From Bacillota bacterium (GTDB lineage: Bacteria; Bacillota; Clostridia; Christensenellales; Aristaeellaceae): a stretch of DNA of 30,512 nucleotides. A model generated the notes under the pieces. It made no database searches and was not told the DNA's origin. It saw nothing but the letters and a program-made list of their open reading frames with translations. The translations under genes and the position numbers were made by a program. Where the stretch lies: NCBI GenBank assembly GCA_023409955.1, contig JAEYQQ010000008.1, positions 1 to 30,512 of the forward strand, in the 5' to 3' direction. Shown here piece after piece: positions 16,695 to 25,087 of this stretch (positions are counted from its first letter, which is position 1; each line of letters begins with the position of its first letter).

Positions 16695-17765
16695 TTATTG
16701 AGGCTTGCCCGTCAAGGTCAGCAGTGTTATGGTAGGCGGATTGAACAGGCGACCGGGCTGCAGGGGGTAATTGCAGGAGGAACCCAGGCCTGGACTGATG
16801 TATTGAGCGATGGTGGATACACGGTTTAAGCCAACCACCTGTCGGTCATCCGGAAACCAACCCATTTCGGGGACATAAATGGCTCCGCCGTTTGGCATGC
16901 GCCACTGACCGCCGTTTAGGTGACCTGCCAATGCCAGGGTAACCTTTTGCATAGCGACACCCTGATCGGCTTGCCAATCCCATACGCTCCGCACATAATC
17001 ATATGTCAGGGGGGCATGAGATAGTGCGATGTGAAAATCTGAGCTCAGCATATTTAACCGTGATTCCTGCAGCCGTTTGGCGGCATCCAGCTTGTATTCC
17101 CAGAAACGGATTTCCGCAGCTCCATCAGCCTCAGCTGAGGCATTGATGGAATTCAGCCTGTCAAGCTGCCCCTGGCAGGAGGAAATGGTGGTATCTGCAT
17201 TCATGGAATACAAGCCTTCGGGGCTGAACCATATGGTGGTTTTTCCAACGGTGACGGGATAGGGGGCATCCAGATAAATGGCCCCGGCAGCTTGAGCGGC
17301 ATTGATATAGGAATTGAATACAGATAGGGAGCCATGGGAGGTAGTTATCAAAGATGGGGGATCGCAATCGCCTGGGATAAAAAGTATCGGAACATCCTTT
17401 TTTAGCAGGGATAATAGCTGTAAAAACGGCTGGGCATTGCCGGATTCGCCAACCATATCACCTGTAATGCATACGATGTTATACGATTGACGGGCAAGTG
17501 CATTTGCAATCAAAGATTGATCTGTACCAAGCATGGCACCATGCAGGTCACTCAAATGCAAAATAGTATACCCTTCCAAATCACGGGTCAGGTTCAGCAC
17601 AGAGACGGGCTGCTTAACCAGCTTCACATTCTTATTGAGCAGATCGCTGCCTGCGGCAATGATACCGCCGGCAATTATGATGAGAAGGATGAACCATAAT
17701 AGAAACGTAAGCCCTCGGCGCTTACGTTTTGGCATAAAAATGGCTGTGTTGTTTCTTCTGCCCAT
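16695..17765 (-). CDS. Membrane-anchored metallophosphoesterase-fold protein with altered metal motifs
   Basis: 356 residues from ATG 17765 (GGAGG, four bases). A basic N-terminus is followed by one hydrophobic segment at about 20-40 (LTFLLWFILLIIIAGGIIAA), so the domain is probably outside the membrane. The calcineurin-like motifs are I: LSDLHG (Asp73, His75); II: TGDMVG (Asp103); III: PGDCD where GNH[DE] is expected (Asn to Asp133, His to Cys134); IV: LSHAP (His250); V: GHLNGG where GHxHGG is expected (His282 kept, second His to Asn284). Three conserved positions are thus changed. YaeI-like proteins hydrolyse phosphodiesters or lipid pyrophosphates; activity here is uncertain. Own promoter upstream. 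Confidence 0.82.
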   Translation of the reverse strand: MGRRNNTAIFMPKRKRRGLTFLLWFILLIIIAGGIIAAGSDLLNKNVKLVKQPVSVLNLTRDLEGYTILHLSDLHGAMLGTDQSLIANALARQSYNIVCITGDMVGESGNAQPFLQLLSLLKKDVPILFIPGDCDPPSLITTSHGSLSVFNSYINAAQAAGAIYLDAPYPVTVGKTTIWFSPEGLYSMNADTTISSCQGQLDRLNSINASAEADGAAEIRFWEYKLDAAKRLQESRLNMLSSDFHIALSHAPLTYDYVRSVWDWQADQGVAMQKVTLALAGHLNGGQWRMPNGGAIYVPEMGWFPDDRQVVGLNRVSTIAQYISPGLGSSCNYPLQPGRLFNPPTITLLTLTGKPQ

Positions 17766-17836
17766 GTTTCCTCCCCATTTGACAGGCCGGATATCAATGT
17801 TTGGCTTGCCCTTTTATTGATGTTTTCTGCGCATTC

Positions 17837-17865
17837 ATTATATCTGCTAAAAGATGTGTTTGCAA
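17837..17865 (-). promoter_or_regulatory. Promoter of the metallophosphoesterase gene
   Basis: On the minus strand TTGCAA (17860-17865), 17-base spacer, perfect TATAAT (17837-17842), about 70 bases before the start codon. It shares the 304-base divergent intergenic region 17766-18069 with the radA promoter. Confidence 0.75.
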
Positions 17866-17951
17866 TGATGGAAGGATACCAAATTGTGTCGAAATTTGAT
17901 ATACTATCCCCAATCCTGTATGCTGGCGTGCGAATGATTTTGTGCCGCAGC

Positions 17952-18004
17952 GACAACCTTCGACGATTGTTGTCATGGCAGGATTTTACTGTGTATGTTA
18001 TACT
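17952..18004 (+). promoter_or_regulatory. Probable radA promoter region
   Basis: TGTTATACT at 17996-18004 fits an extended -10; the -35 is poor. An inverted repeat GACAAC-N11-GTTGTC (17952-17974) lies just upstream, where a regulator could bind. It does not match the Bacillota LexA box (GAAC-N4-GTTC), so SOS control of radA is not supported by this site. Confidence 0.45.
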
Positions 18005-18069
18005 CAAAACAAGTGCTCATGGGTCCCGGCGCGCAGGGCCTATGCGCACTTTTCCCGGGAGGGTTATCA

Positions 18070-19440
18070 TTGCCAAAGGAAAAAACGCTCTTTGCCTGCA
18101 GCGCATGCGGTCATGAAACATCCAGATGGCTGGGCAAATGCCCCGGATGTGGTGCATGGAATACCATGGATGAAGCGATTGTCAAGCCTTCTCTGCCGGA
18201 CAAGCCCAACAAGCAGCGGCCAGGGACAGGCAGCCAAGCGTTGCCTTTGGACCAGATTCCTGATGAGGCACAAAGCCGTGCAATGACTGGCATATCAGAA
18301 CTCGATCGGGTACTGGGCGGCGGCGTGGTGGAAGGCTCTGTCATGCTGGTAGGCGGCGACCCAGGCATTGGAAAAAGCACACTGCTGTTACAGGTAAGCG
18401 CCTATCTTGCCAATACGGGTGTTAGGGTTTTGTATATCACCGGCGAAGAAAGCGCCAGGCAGTTGAAGCTGCGGGCAACTCGGCTTGGTATAGCAGCTCC
18501 CAGCCTGTACATTCTTGCGGAAAACGCCATGGATGCCATCGAGGAAAAATTCCATGAGATCCAGCCGGATTATGCGGTGGTGGATTCCATTCAAACCATG
18601 TACCGCCCTGAGCTTTCAGGTGCGGCGGGCAGCGTAAGCCAGGTAAGGGAAAGCGCCGGGCTGTACATGCGCCTTGCCAAAACCAGCGGTACGGCCATTT
18701 TTTTGGTAGGCCATGTCACCAAGGAAGGTGCTATTGCCGGGCCCAGGATTTTAGAACATATGGTGGATGTGGTATTGTATTTTGAGGGCGACCGTCAGCA
18801 GCAATACCGATTGCTCCGTGCTGTAAAAAACCGTTTTGGATCAGTCAATGAGCTTGGTGTCTTTCAGATGATGGAGGATGGCATGCGCGAAGTGGCAAAC
18901 GCCAGCGAGCTACTACTATCACAACGGGCCAAGGGTGCCAGCGGATCGGTGGTTTTTTGCGGTATGGAAGGATCTCGACCTATGCTGGTGGACATTCAGG
19001 CGCTGGCTACCCAAACGTATTATGGCGTGCCCAGGCGTACAGTCAATGGCATGGATCAGGGAAGAATCGCACTTTTGTTGGCCGTACTGGAAAAGCGGGC
19101 TGGTTTAAAGTTGTTCAATCAAGATGTCTATATCAATGTAGCCGGCGGCATGGAGCTAAATGAGCCTGCGGCGGACCTTGCCGTGTGTGTGGCCGTGGCA
19201 TCATCGCTGGTTGGCAAAGCACTCCCGGCTGATTGGGCGGTTATGGGAGAGGTGGGTTTGGCCGGAGAAGTGCGTGCCATCGCCCAACCGGAAAGGCGGC
19301 TGTCTGAATGTCAGCGGCTTGGATTTACCACAGTTGTTCTGCCCAGAGAAAACATCAAGCGCATACGTGTTCCCGACGGGGTGAAGGCATATGGCGTGGA
19401 TACGCTGGCCCAGGCGCTCGCTGTACTTCTGCCTTCGTGA
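18070..19440 (+). CDS. radA: DNA repair protein RadA
   Basis: RecA-like ATPase that helps process recombination intermediates. Start is taken as TTG at 18070, with GGGAGGG six bases upstream; the in-frame ATG at 18019 has no ribosome-binding site. This gives 456 residues, the usual length. A four-cysteine zinc finger (Cys10, 13, 24, 27) is followed by the Walker A GGDPGIGKST (about 95-104), the RadA-specific KNRFG (253-257) and the C-terminal Lon-like domain (DVYINVAGGMELNEPAADLAV). In many Bacillota radA is followed by disA and yacL; here yacL follows directly. Confidence 0.97.
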   Translation: MPKEKTLFACSACGHETSRWLGKCPGCGAWNTMDEAIVKPSLPDKPNKQRPGTGSQALPLDQIPDEAQSRAMTGISELDRVLGGGVVEGSVMLVGGDPGIGKSTLLLQVSAYLANTGVRVLYITGEESARQLKLRATRLGIAAPSLYILAENAMDAIEEKFHEIQPDYAVVDSIQTMYRPELSGAAGSVSQVRESAGLYMRLAKTSGTAIFLVGHVTKEGAIAGPRILEHMVDVVLYFEGDRQQQYRLLRAVKNRFGSVNELGVFQMMEDGMREVANASELLLSQRAKGASGSVVFCGMEGSRPMLVDIQALATQTYYGVPRRTVNGMDQGRIALLLAVLEKRAGLKLFNQDVYINVAGGMELNEPAADLAVCVAVASSLVGKALPADWAVMGEVGLAGEVRAIAQPERRLSECQRLGFTTVVLPRENIKRIRVPDGVKAYGVDTLAQALAVLLPS

Positions 19441-19471
19441 AAAGGTATAAATCCATCGGTTACGGACAAGC

Positions 19472-19501
19472 TATCATTAGAGGGGCACCCCTCAATTGAT
19501 A
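19472..19501 (+). repeat. Hairpin between radA and yacL
   Basis: TATCA-TTA-GAGG / CCTC-AAT-TGATA with inner loop GGCACC; two helices separated by a 3-base internal loop. No T-run follows. It lies 24 bases before the yacL start, which itself lacks a clear Shine-Dalgarno sequence. Confidence 0.4.
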
Positions 19502-19524
19502 ACGGAAATGAGTGATGGCATGCT

Positions 19525-20658
19525 ATGAAGTCGAAATTAGTTCAAAAGATGCTTCGGGTACTGGTTACATTGCTGGGGGCTGGAATCGGTATTGGGCTGG
19601 CCATGATTGGGTTTCAAGTATTTAGATTCAATAATCCAAATACGGCGGCACCACTTGAGATCCTCATGCTGCTGTATAGCGCTGCTGCCTTGGTAGGCGG
19701 GCTGATCTTTTTCATACTCTCACCTTGGATCATCAAGAAATTTACTGAACTGGGCAATGCCATGGAAAAGCAAATGGATAACATGCCCATGCATCAGGTG
19801 TTGACTAGTACGGTAGGCTTGATTACCGGTCTTGTTATCGCAGTGCTTGTGACACAAATATTGCAATTTGTAGGTGAATCCATTGTTACAACAGCCTTCA
19901 GCGGTATTGTTTATGTAGTGCTTGGCTATACGGGGCTGAATATCGGTCGTAAGCGGGGGAAGGAAATTCAAATTCCGCTGGTAGAGGCCCCATCCCAGGG
20001 TAAGGAACGCCGTTTCGGTTTTATGCGGGGAAATACACCTGCAAGCACCGCCAAGATACTGGATACATCGGTGATCATCGATGGAAGGGTGTTTGACATT
20101 TGCAAGACCGGTTTTTTGGAAGGTGAATTGGTCATACCCCAATTTGTACTGGCGGAGCTTCGGCACATTGCGGACTCCAGCGATGCACTTCGCCGTAACA
20201 GGGGACGCAGGGGACTTGATGTACTGAACCGGATACAGTCGGAACTTAAGGTTACCGTACGGATTGAGGAAATGGACTTTGATGATGTGTCAGAGGTAGA
20301 TGTCAAGCTGCTGCGGCTGGCACGGCACCTGGGCGGAATTGTCGTCACCAATGATTATAATCTGAACAAAGTGGCCGGGGTGACTGGGGTAAAGGTTTTG
20401 AATATCAACGAGCTGGCCAATGCCGTAAAGCCGGTTGTGCTGCCTGGTGAGGAAATGACGGTTCAGATCGTCCGCGAAGGCAAGGAGCCAGGCCAGGGCG
20501 TGGGCTATCTGGATGACGGAACTATGATTGTGGTTGATAATGCCCGAAGGCATGTGGGGGAAACCATTGATGTTGTTGTTACAACGGTTTTGCAAACCAG
20601 CGCAGGCAGAATGATATTTACGAAAATCAAGGCCTACGATAATAGCAAAGCAGGCTGA
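19525..20658 (+). CDS. yacL: YacL-type membrane protein with PIN and TRAM domains
   Basis: 377 residues. Four hydrophobic segments in about the first 145 residues anchor it in the membrane (for example VLVTLLGAGIGIGLAMIGF and VGLITGLVIAVLVTQIL). A PIN nuclease-fold domain follows, with the acidic residues of ILDTSVIIDGR, LAELRHIAD and VVTNDYNLNK, then a C-terminal TRAM domain (GEEMTVQIVREGKEPGQGVGYLDDGTMIVV). The family is widespread in Bacillota; it is presumed to act on RNA at the membrane, but the substrate is not established. The ATG at 19525 has no good ribosome-binding site. Position after radA is the conserved one, minus disA. Confidence 0.92.
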   Translation: MKSKLVQKMLRVLVTLLGAGIGIGLAMIGFQVFRFNNPNTAAPLEILMLLYSAAALVGGLIFFILSPWIIKKFTELGNAMEKQMDNMPMHQVLTSTVGLITGLVIAVLVTQILQFVGESIVTTAFSGIVYVVLGYTGLNIGRKRGKEIQIPLVEAPSQGKERRFGFMRGNTPASTAKILDTSVIIDGRVFDICKTGFLEGELVIPQFVLAELRHIADSSDALRRNRGRRGLDVLNRIQSELKVTVRIEEMDFDDVSEVDVKLLRLARHLGGIVVTNDYNLNKVAGVTGVKVLNINELANAVKPVVLPGEEMTVQIVREGKEPGQGVGYLDDGTMIVVDNARRHVGETIDVVVTTVLQTSAGRMIFTKIKAYDNSKAG

Positions 20659-20681
20659 TTCGGGCAATACAATGGGGATTC

Positions 20682-20722
20682 GCTAAAGCCGGACAGACAC
20701 AACGTGTCTGCCCGGCTTTAGC
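20682..20722. terminator. Long hairpin between convergent yacL and split-barrel gene
   Basis: GCTAAAGCCGG-A-CAGACAC pairs with GTGTCTG-C-CCGGCTTTAGC: 18 pairs with one A/C mismatch and a three-base loop (20701-20703). It lies midway between two convergent genes and probably stops transcription from both sides, but neither side has a U-tract. Confidence 0.7.
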
Positions 20723-20745
20723 TATGCGTGGATATGTTAGCTGAT

Positions 20746-21210
20746 TTAGAGGTCCCGATTGCGCTTACCCTCCACTTTATCAATGACGATTTTAAGCATG
20801 GTCACAGCCTTCCAATATTTGTCCACCACTTCCATTAAGCGATGTTCACCGCCAGGGGCGACAGCCCGGGAGAAGGCTATAAGCGCATCACGCTTTTCTT
20901 GGGGGTCCGTAATTATTTCGCCACGGCCTGTGACAATGGCGCTGTCATAATGGGTGGTGAACCGCTCCTCTATGATCACAGGATCTTTGTAAACGGAAAA
21001 GCTGACCGTTGGATGAGCAGCCAGGCAATCCAGCTTCTTACCTTTTACGGCACAGTGAAGAATCAGTGCGTTTGCAGGCTCATCATAAAAGTAATTAATA
21101 GGAACACCATAGGGAAGCCCTTTCTCTGTCACAAGGCTTAGGGTGCCTAGATTGCAGGATTTAAGAACATTACGGGCGGCTGCTTCGGTTGTCATGCGGT
21201 CAGGTCTCAT
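20746..21210 (-). CDS. Pyridoxamine 5'-phosphate oxidase-family flavin-binding protein (NimA-like)
   Basis: 154 residues, a single FMN-binding split barrel. Family marks: LGTLSLVTEKGLPYGVPINYFYD, ILHCAVKGKKLDCL and VSFSVYKDPVI, then a loop with YDSAIVTGRGEII. The pattern resembles the Nim/5-nitroimidazole-resistance-type group, which is mostly of unknown natural substrate; resistance should not be inferred from this. ATG at 21210 with AAGGAG 12 bases upstream. A 14-base palindrome (21243-21256) lies just upstream and may be its operator. Confidence 0.85.
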   Translation of the reverse strand: MRPDRMTTEAAARNVLKSCNLGTLSLVTEKGLPYGVPINYFYDEPANALILHCAVKGKKLDCLAAHPTVSFSVYKDPVIIEERFTTHYDSAIVTGRGEIITDPQEKRDALIAFSRAVAPGGEHRLMEVVDKYWKAVTMLKIVIDKVEGKRNRDL

Positions 21211-21242
21211 GCACTCAATACACTCCTTACAATGAAAGAATA

Positions 21243-21256
21243 ATACCTACAGGTAT
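21243..21256 (-). promoter_or_regulatory. Palindrome upstream of the split-barrel gene
   Basis: ATACCT-AC-AGGTAT, a perfect 6-2-6 inverted repeat, 33-46 bases upstream of the start codon and just beyond the rpoC hairpin. It looks like a dimeric repressor or activator site; the protein is not identifiable from this. Confidence 0.45.
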
Positions 21257-21261
21257 GCAAG

Positions 21262-21291
21262 GGGGGAGGTTTCGCAATAGAAACCTCCCCC
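21262..21291 (-). terminator. Terminator-like hairpin after rpoC
   Basis: GGGGGAGGTTTC (21262-21273) and GAAACCTCCCCC (21280-21291), 12 perfect pairs, loop GCAATA, 15 bases beyond the rpoC stop. On the minus strand TTGCATACC follows, so there is no U-tract. Confidence 0.65.
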
Positions 21292-21306
21292 AATGGATGC
21301 TTATGC

Positions 21307-24300
21307 TTAGTAAGCTTCGTGAATTTCGATGTTCTTATAGCGCTTCATACCGGTACCGGCAGGAATCAGCTTGCCGATGATTACGTTTTCCTTCAGGCCT
21401 ACCAGCGGATCAACCTTGCCTTTAATGGCGGCTTCGGTGAGAACGCGGGTTGTCTCCTGGAAGGAGGCAGCGGACAAGAAGGATTCGGTGGCAAGAGAGG
21501 CCTTGGTGATACCCAGCAGGATACGCTTAGCGACTGCGGGACGTCCGCCTGCCATAATGGTCTTCCGATTGGCTTCTTCAAAACGGAAGATGTCCACCAG
21601 GCTGCCAGGCAGCAGGTTTGTATCACCGCTGTCTTCCACCCGAACCTTGCGCAGCATCTGGCGCACAATGATTTCAATGTGCTTATCAGACACGGCAACA
21701 CCTTGCAGGCGATATACGCTTAGAACTTCCTTAAGCAGGTACTCCTGAACGGCCTTGACACCAAGGATGCGCAGCAGGTCATGGGGGTTAATAGAGCCTT
21801 CGATCAACTCATCGCCGGCTTCTACCATCTGGCCATCCACTACCTTCAAGCGGGACCCATAGGTGATTTGATAGGTCTTGGATTCGTGTGCGTCTTCTTC
21901 GCTTGTAACGATAAGCTCACGCTTTTTCTTTGATTCACTGAGGGACACCCGACCGCTGATTTCGCTTAGAATCGCATCACGCTTGGGCTTGCGAGCTTCG
22001 AAAAGTTCTTCAACACGGGGAAGACCCTGGGTAATATCATCGCCAGATGCGATACCGCCGGTATGGAATGTACGCATCGTCAGCTGTGTACCAGGTTCAC
22101 CGATGGCCTGTGCAGCGATGATACCAACGGCTTCACCGATGTCCACATTGCCGCCGGTAGCCAGGTTGGTACCATAGCAGCGGGCGCAAACGCCGGTTTC
22201 ATTGCGGCAGGTGAGTACGCTGCGCACGCTGGCGCGGGTGATGCCGGCTTTGACTAAATCCCTTGCCTTGATATGGTCGATGATCTCGTTTAAGCGGACC
22301 ATTACCTCGCCTGTGACAGGATGGAGAATGTCTTCTGCGGCTACACGGCCACGCAGGCGGTCTTCCATGCTTTCAATGGACTGGCGGCCGCTCATGATCT
22401 CCTGGATGGTTATACCGCGAACCTTTTCGCCTCTGGCTTCAAAGCAGTCCAGTTCCCGCACGATAACTTCCTGGCTGACGTCAACCAAACGGCGAGTCAA
22501 GTAACCAGAGTCGGCGGTACGCAGTGCTGTATCAGCCAAGGACTTACGGCTACCGTGACTGGAGAGGAAGAACTCAAGCACGGTGAGGCCTTCACGGAAA
22601 TTGGCGCGAATAGGCAATTCAATGGTTTTACCGGAAGGTGAGGCCATCAAACCACGCATACCGGCCAGCTGGCTGACCTGGGCCTTGGAGCCACGGGCGC
22701 CGGAGTCGGTCATCATACGGATGGGATTGAACTTATCCAGGGGCTGCAGAATGTTTTCACGAATCTCGCTGGTGGTCTCATTCCATACATCAACAACCAA
22801 ATTGTAGCGCTCGTTTTCAGTGAGCAAACCACGGCGGAAAAGGTTGTTGATGTTGCGAACCTTCGCGTCGGCATCGGCCAGCTTCTTGGGCTTGTCGGCC
22901 GGAACGTGGATATCACCGACAGATACGGTGATAGCGCCGCGAGTAGAGTAGGTGAAGCCAAGCTTCTTGATGGCATCCAGCACTTGTGCAGTTTTATGTA
23001 CGCCATGGGTACGGTAGCACTGGTCAACGATGCGGCCCAATTCCTTTTTATTCACCAGGTCATTGACTTCCAGAACGAACATATCTTCAAGACAGTTGCG
23101 TTCCTTCAAGCCGATATCCTGGGGAATGGCGTCGTTGAACAACAGCCGGCCAAGGGTGCAGTTAATGATGCGGCGGGCGGTTTCGCCATTGTAGGTCCTG
23201 GTGATTCGCACTTTGATGGGGGACTGCAGTTCCAGCTGCTTGGTCTGATAGGCCATTAGCGCTTCCTCAGGAGTGGAGAAGGCATGCCCTGCGCCAAGAC
23301 CATCTGTTTTTTCCATGGTCAGGTAATAGCAGCCGATGACCATGTCCTGGGTGGGGGAGATAACGGGCTTTCCATCCTGCGGCTTCAGAATATTATTATG
23401 AGCCAGCATCAGGAAGCGGCATTCCGCCTGCGCCTCCATGGACAGCGGAACATGCACGGCCATTTGGTCACCGTCAAAGTCGGCATTGTAAGCGGTACAA
23501 ACAAGGGGGTGGAGCTTTAGGGCCTTGCCTTCGACAAGGATGGGCTCGAAAGCCTGAATGCCCAGGCGGTGCAGTGTGGGAGCGCGGTTTAAAAGAACGG
23601 GATGGTCTTTAATTACACCTTCAAGAATGTCCCACACCTCGGGCTTAATCTTTTCCACCATGCGCTTGGCACTCTTAACGTTCTGAGCGATCTTCAAAGT
23701 GACAAGTCGCTCCATTACGAAGGGCTTAAACAGCTCCAATGCCATTTCCTTGGGCAAGCCGCACTGGTAGAGCTTGAGCTCCGGACCCACAACGATAACG
23801 CTTCGGCCGGAATAGTCAACGCGCTTACCCAGCAGGTTTTGACGGAAGCGGCCCTGCTTACCGCGCAGAAGATCGCTTAAAGATTTTAAGGGGCGGTTGC
23901 CGGGGCCAGTTACGGCTCGGCCACGGCGGCCATTATCGATCAGGGCGTCTACCGCTTCCTGGAGCATGCGCTTTTCATTGCGGACGATAATGTCCGGGGC
24001 GCCTAGTTCCAGCAGCCGCTTCAAGCGGTTGTTGCGGTTGATGACACGGCGGTACAGATCGTTTAGGTCACTGGTGGCGAAACGGCCGCCGTCCAGCTGC
24101 ACCATGGGGCGAAGGTCCGGAGGAATGACGGGCACAACGTCCAGCACCATCCACTCGGGGCGGTTGTTGCTGGCGCGGAAAGCCTCCACTACTTCCAGCC
24201 GCTTTACGGCACGGGCGCGTTTCTGGCCTTCGCCTTCACGGTCCCGCTCTTTCTCAATAAGTTCGCTAATTTCAGACTTGAGCTGCTGGCTGATCTTATC

Positions 24301-24870
24301 CAAATCCAGTTCCAGAAGCATCTGCTTGACAGCCTCAGCGCCCATGCCTGCACGGAAGGAGCCGCGGCCGCATTTCATTTCTACTTCACGATAGCGGGCA
24401 TCGGAAATCAGCTCATGCTTTTTCAGGCCAGTGACATTGCTGTCACCGGGATCAAGTACGATAAAGGAAGCGAAGTACAGAACCTTTTCCAAGGCGCGGG
24501 GGGAGATATCCAGCAGCATACCCATACGGCTGGGAATGCCCTTAAAATACCAAATGTGGCTTACAGGGGCAGCCAGCTGAATATGGCCCATGCGCTCACG
24601 GCGCACCTTGGCCCTTGTTACTTGTACGCCGCACTTGTCGCAGATCTTGTCCTTATCCTTGAACTTGATGCGTTTATACTTACCGCAGTTACACTCCCAG
24701 TCCTTTTGCGGTCCAAAGATACGCTCGCAGAAAAGGCCGTCGCGTTCGGGCTTTAACGTACGGTAGTTAATGGTTTCAGGCTTACTGACTTCGCCAAAGG
24801 ACCATGCGAGAATCTGATCGGGTGATGCCATCCCGATTTGGATGGAATCCAGATTGGTCAATTCGAACAA
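21307..24870 (-). CDS. rpoC: RNA polymerase subunit beta'
   Basis: Catalytic subunit of RNA polymerase. Start is taken as TTG at 24870: AGGGAG lies nine bases upstream and the product then begins MFELTNLDSIQIGMASP, which is the family N-terminus; the open frame further upstream to 24957 has no ribosome-binding site. 1187 residues. Seen are zinc site 1 (CNCGKYK and CDKCGV), the catalytic magnesium motif NADFDGDQMAVHVPL, the bridge-helix/trigger-loop region (SSHGSRKSLADTALRTADSGYLTRRLVDV, MRTFHTGGIA) and zinc site 2 (CRNETGVCARCYG). Sequence is ordinary. It is followed by a 12-bp hairpin and not by ribosomal protein genes. Confidence 0.98.
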   Translation of the reverse strand: MFELTNLDSIQIGMASPDQILAWSFGEVSKPETINYRTLKPERDGLFCERIFGPQKDWECNCGKYKRIKFKDKDKICDKCGVQVTRAKVRRERMGHIQLAAPVSHIWYFKGIPSRMGMLLDISPRALEKVLYFASFIVLDPGDSNVTGLKKHELISDARYREVEMKCGRGSFRAGMGAEAVKQMLLELDLDKISQQLKSEISELIEKERDREGEGQKRARAVKRLEVVEAFRASNNRPEWMVLDVVPVIPPDLRPMVQLDGGRFATSDLNDLYRRVINRNNRLKRLLELGAPDIIVRNEKRMLQEAVDALIDNGRRGRAVTGPGNRPLKSLSDLLRGKQGRFRQNLLGKRVDYSGRSVIVVGPELKLYQCGLPKEMALELFKPFVMERLVTLKIAQNVKSAKRMVEKIKPEVWDILEGVIKDHPVLLNRAPTLHRLGIQAFEPILVEGKALKLHPLVCTAYNADFDGDQMAVHVPLSMEAQAECRFLMLAHNNILKPQDGKPVISPTQDMVIGCYYLTMEKTDGLGAGHAFSTPEEALMAYQTKQLELQSPIKVRITRTYNGETARRIINCTLGRLLFNDAIPQDIGLKERNCLEDMFVLEVNDLVNKKELGRIVDQCYRTHGVHKTAQVLDAIKKLGFTYSTRGAITVSVGDIHVPADKPKKLADADAKVRNINNLFRRGLLTENERYNLVVDVWNETTSEIRENILQPLDKFNPIRMMTDSGARGSKAQVSQLAGMRGLMASPSGKTIELPIRANFREGLTVLEFFLSSHGSRKSLADTALRTADSGYLTRRLVDVSQEVIVRELDCFEARGEKVRGITIQEIMSGRQSIESMEDRLRGRVAAEDILHPVTGEVMVRLNEIIDHIKARDLVKAGITRASVRSVLTCRNETGVCARCYGTNLATGGNVDIGEAVGIIAAQAIGEPGTQLTMRTFHTGGIASGDDITQGLPRVEELFEARKPKRDAILSEISGRVSLSESKKKRELIVTSEEDAHESKTYQITYGSRLKVVDGQMVEAGDELIEGSINPHDLLRILGVKAVQEYLLKEVLSVYRLQGVAVSDKHIEIIVRQMLRKVRVEDSGDTNLLPGSLVDIFRFEEANRKTIMAGGRPAVAKRILLGITKASLATESFLSAASFQETTRVLTEAAIKGKVDPLVGLKENVIIGKLIPAGTGMKRYKNIEIHEAY

Positions 24871-25024
24871 AAGGGTCCACTCCCTTCTATCTATCCGGGG
24901 AAATCTCTGGGGGATGATCCATAAGGACCGCCGATAAAAAGATCGGCCAGCAGGCATTCATTTCAACCTGCGCCCCATTTAGGATACTGGACTGTCATCT
25001 AGTGTCGGCCAATATCCGGGGATG

Positions 25025-25085
25025 CCTCGAAGGAGAAACCTCCTTCGAGGGCATTCGTTACCTCCGGTTTTCGGAGGGGCGAATG
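25025..25085 (-). other. Two adjacent hairpins in the rpoB-rpoC spacer
   Basis: Directly after the rpoB stop: CATTCG ... CCTCCG-GTTTT-CGGAGG ... CGAATG (25052-25085), then CCTCGAAGGAG-AAAC-CTCCTTCGAGG (25025-25050, 11 perfect pairs). No U-tract follows either on the minus strand. The remaining spacer to the rpoC start (24871-25024) has a weaker GCAGG/CCTGC pair and no gene. They may protect the rpoB 3' end, or set the rpoC-to-rpoB ratio by processing or partial termination. Confidence 0.65.
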
Positions 25086-25087
25086 AC

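Noticed and set aside
17952..17974. LexA box before radA
   Set aside because: GACAAC-N11-GTTGTC has the wrong half-sites and spacing for a Bacillota LexA box.
24871..24957. Upstream extension of rpoC to a start at 24957
   Set aside because: The added residues do not match RpoC and have no ribosome-binding site; TTG 24870 gives the family N-terminus.
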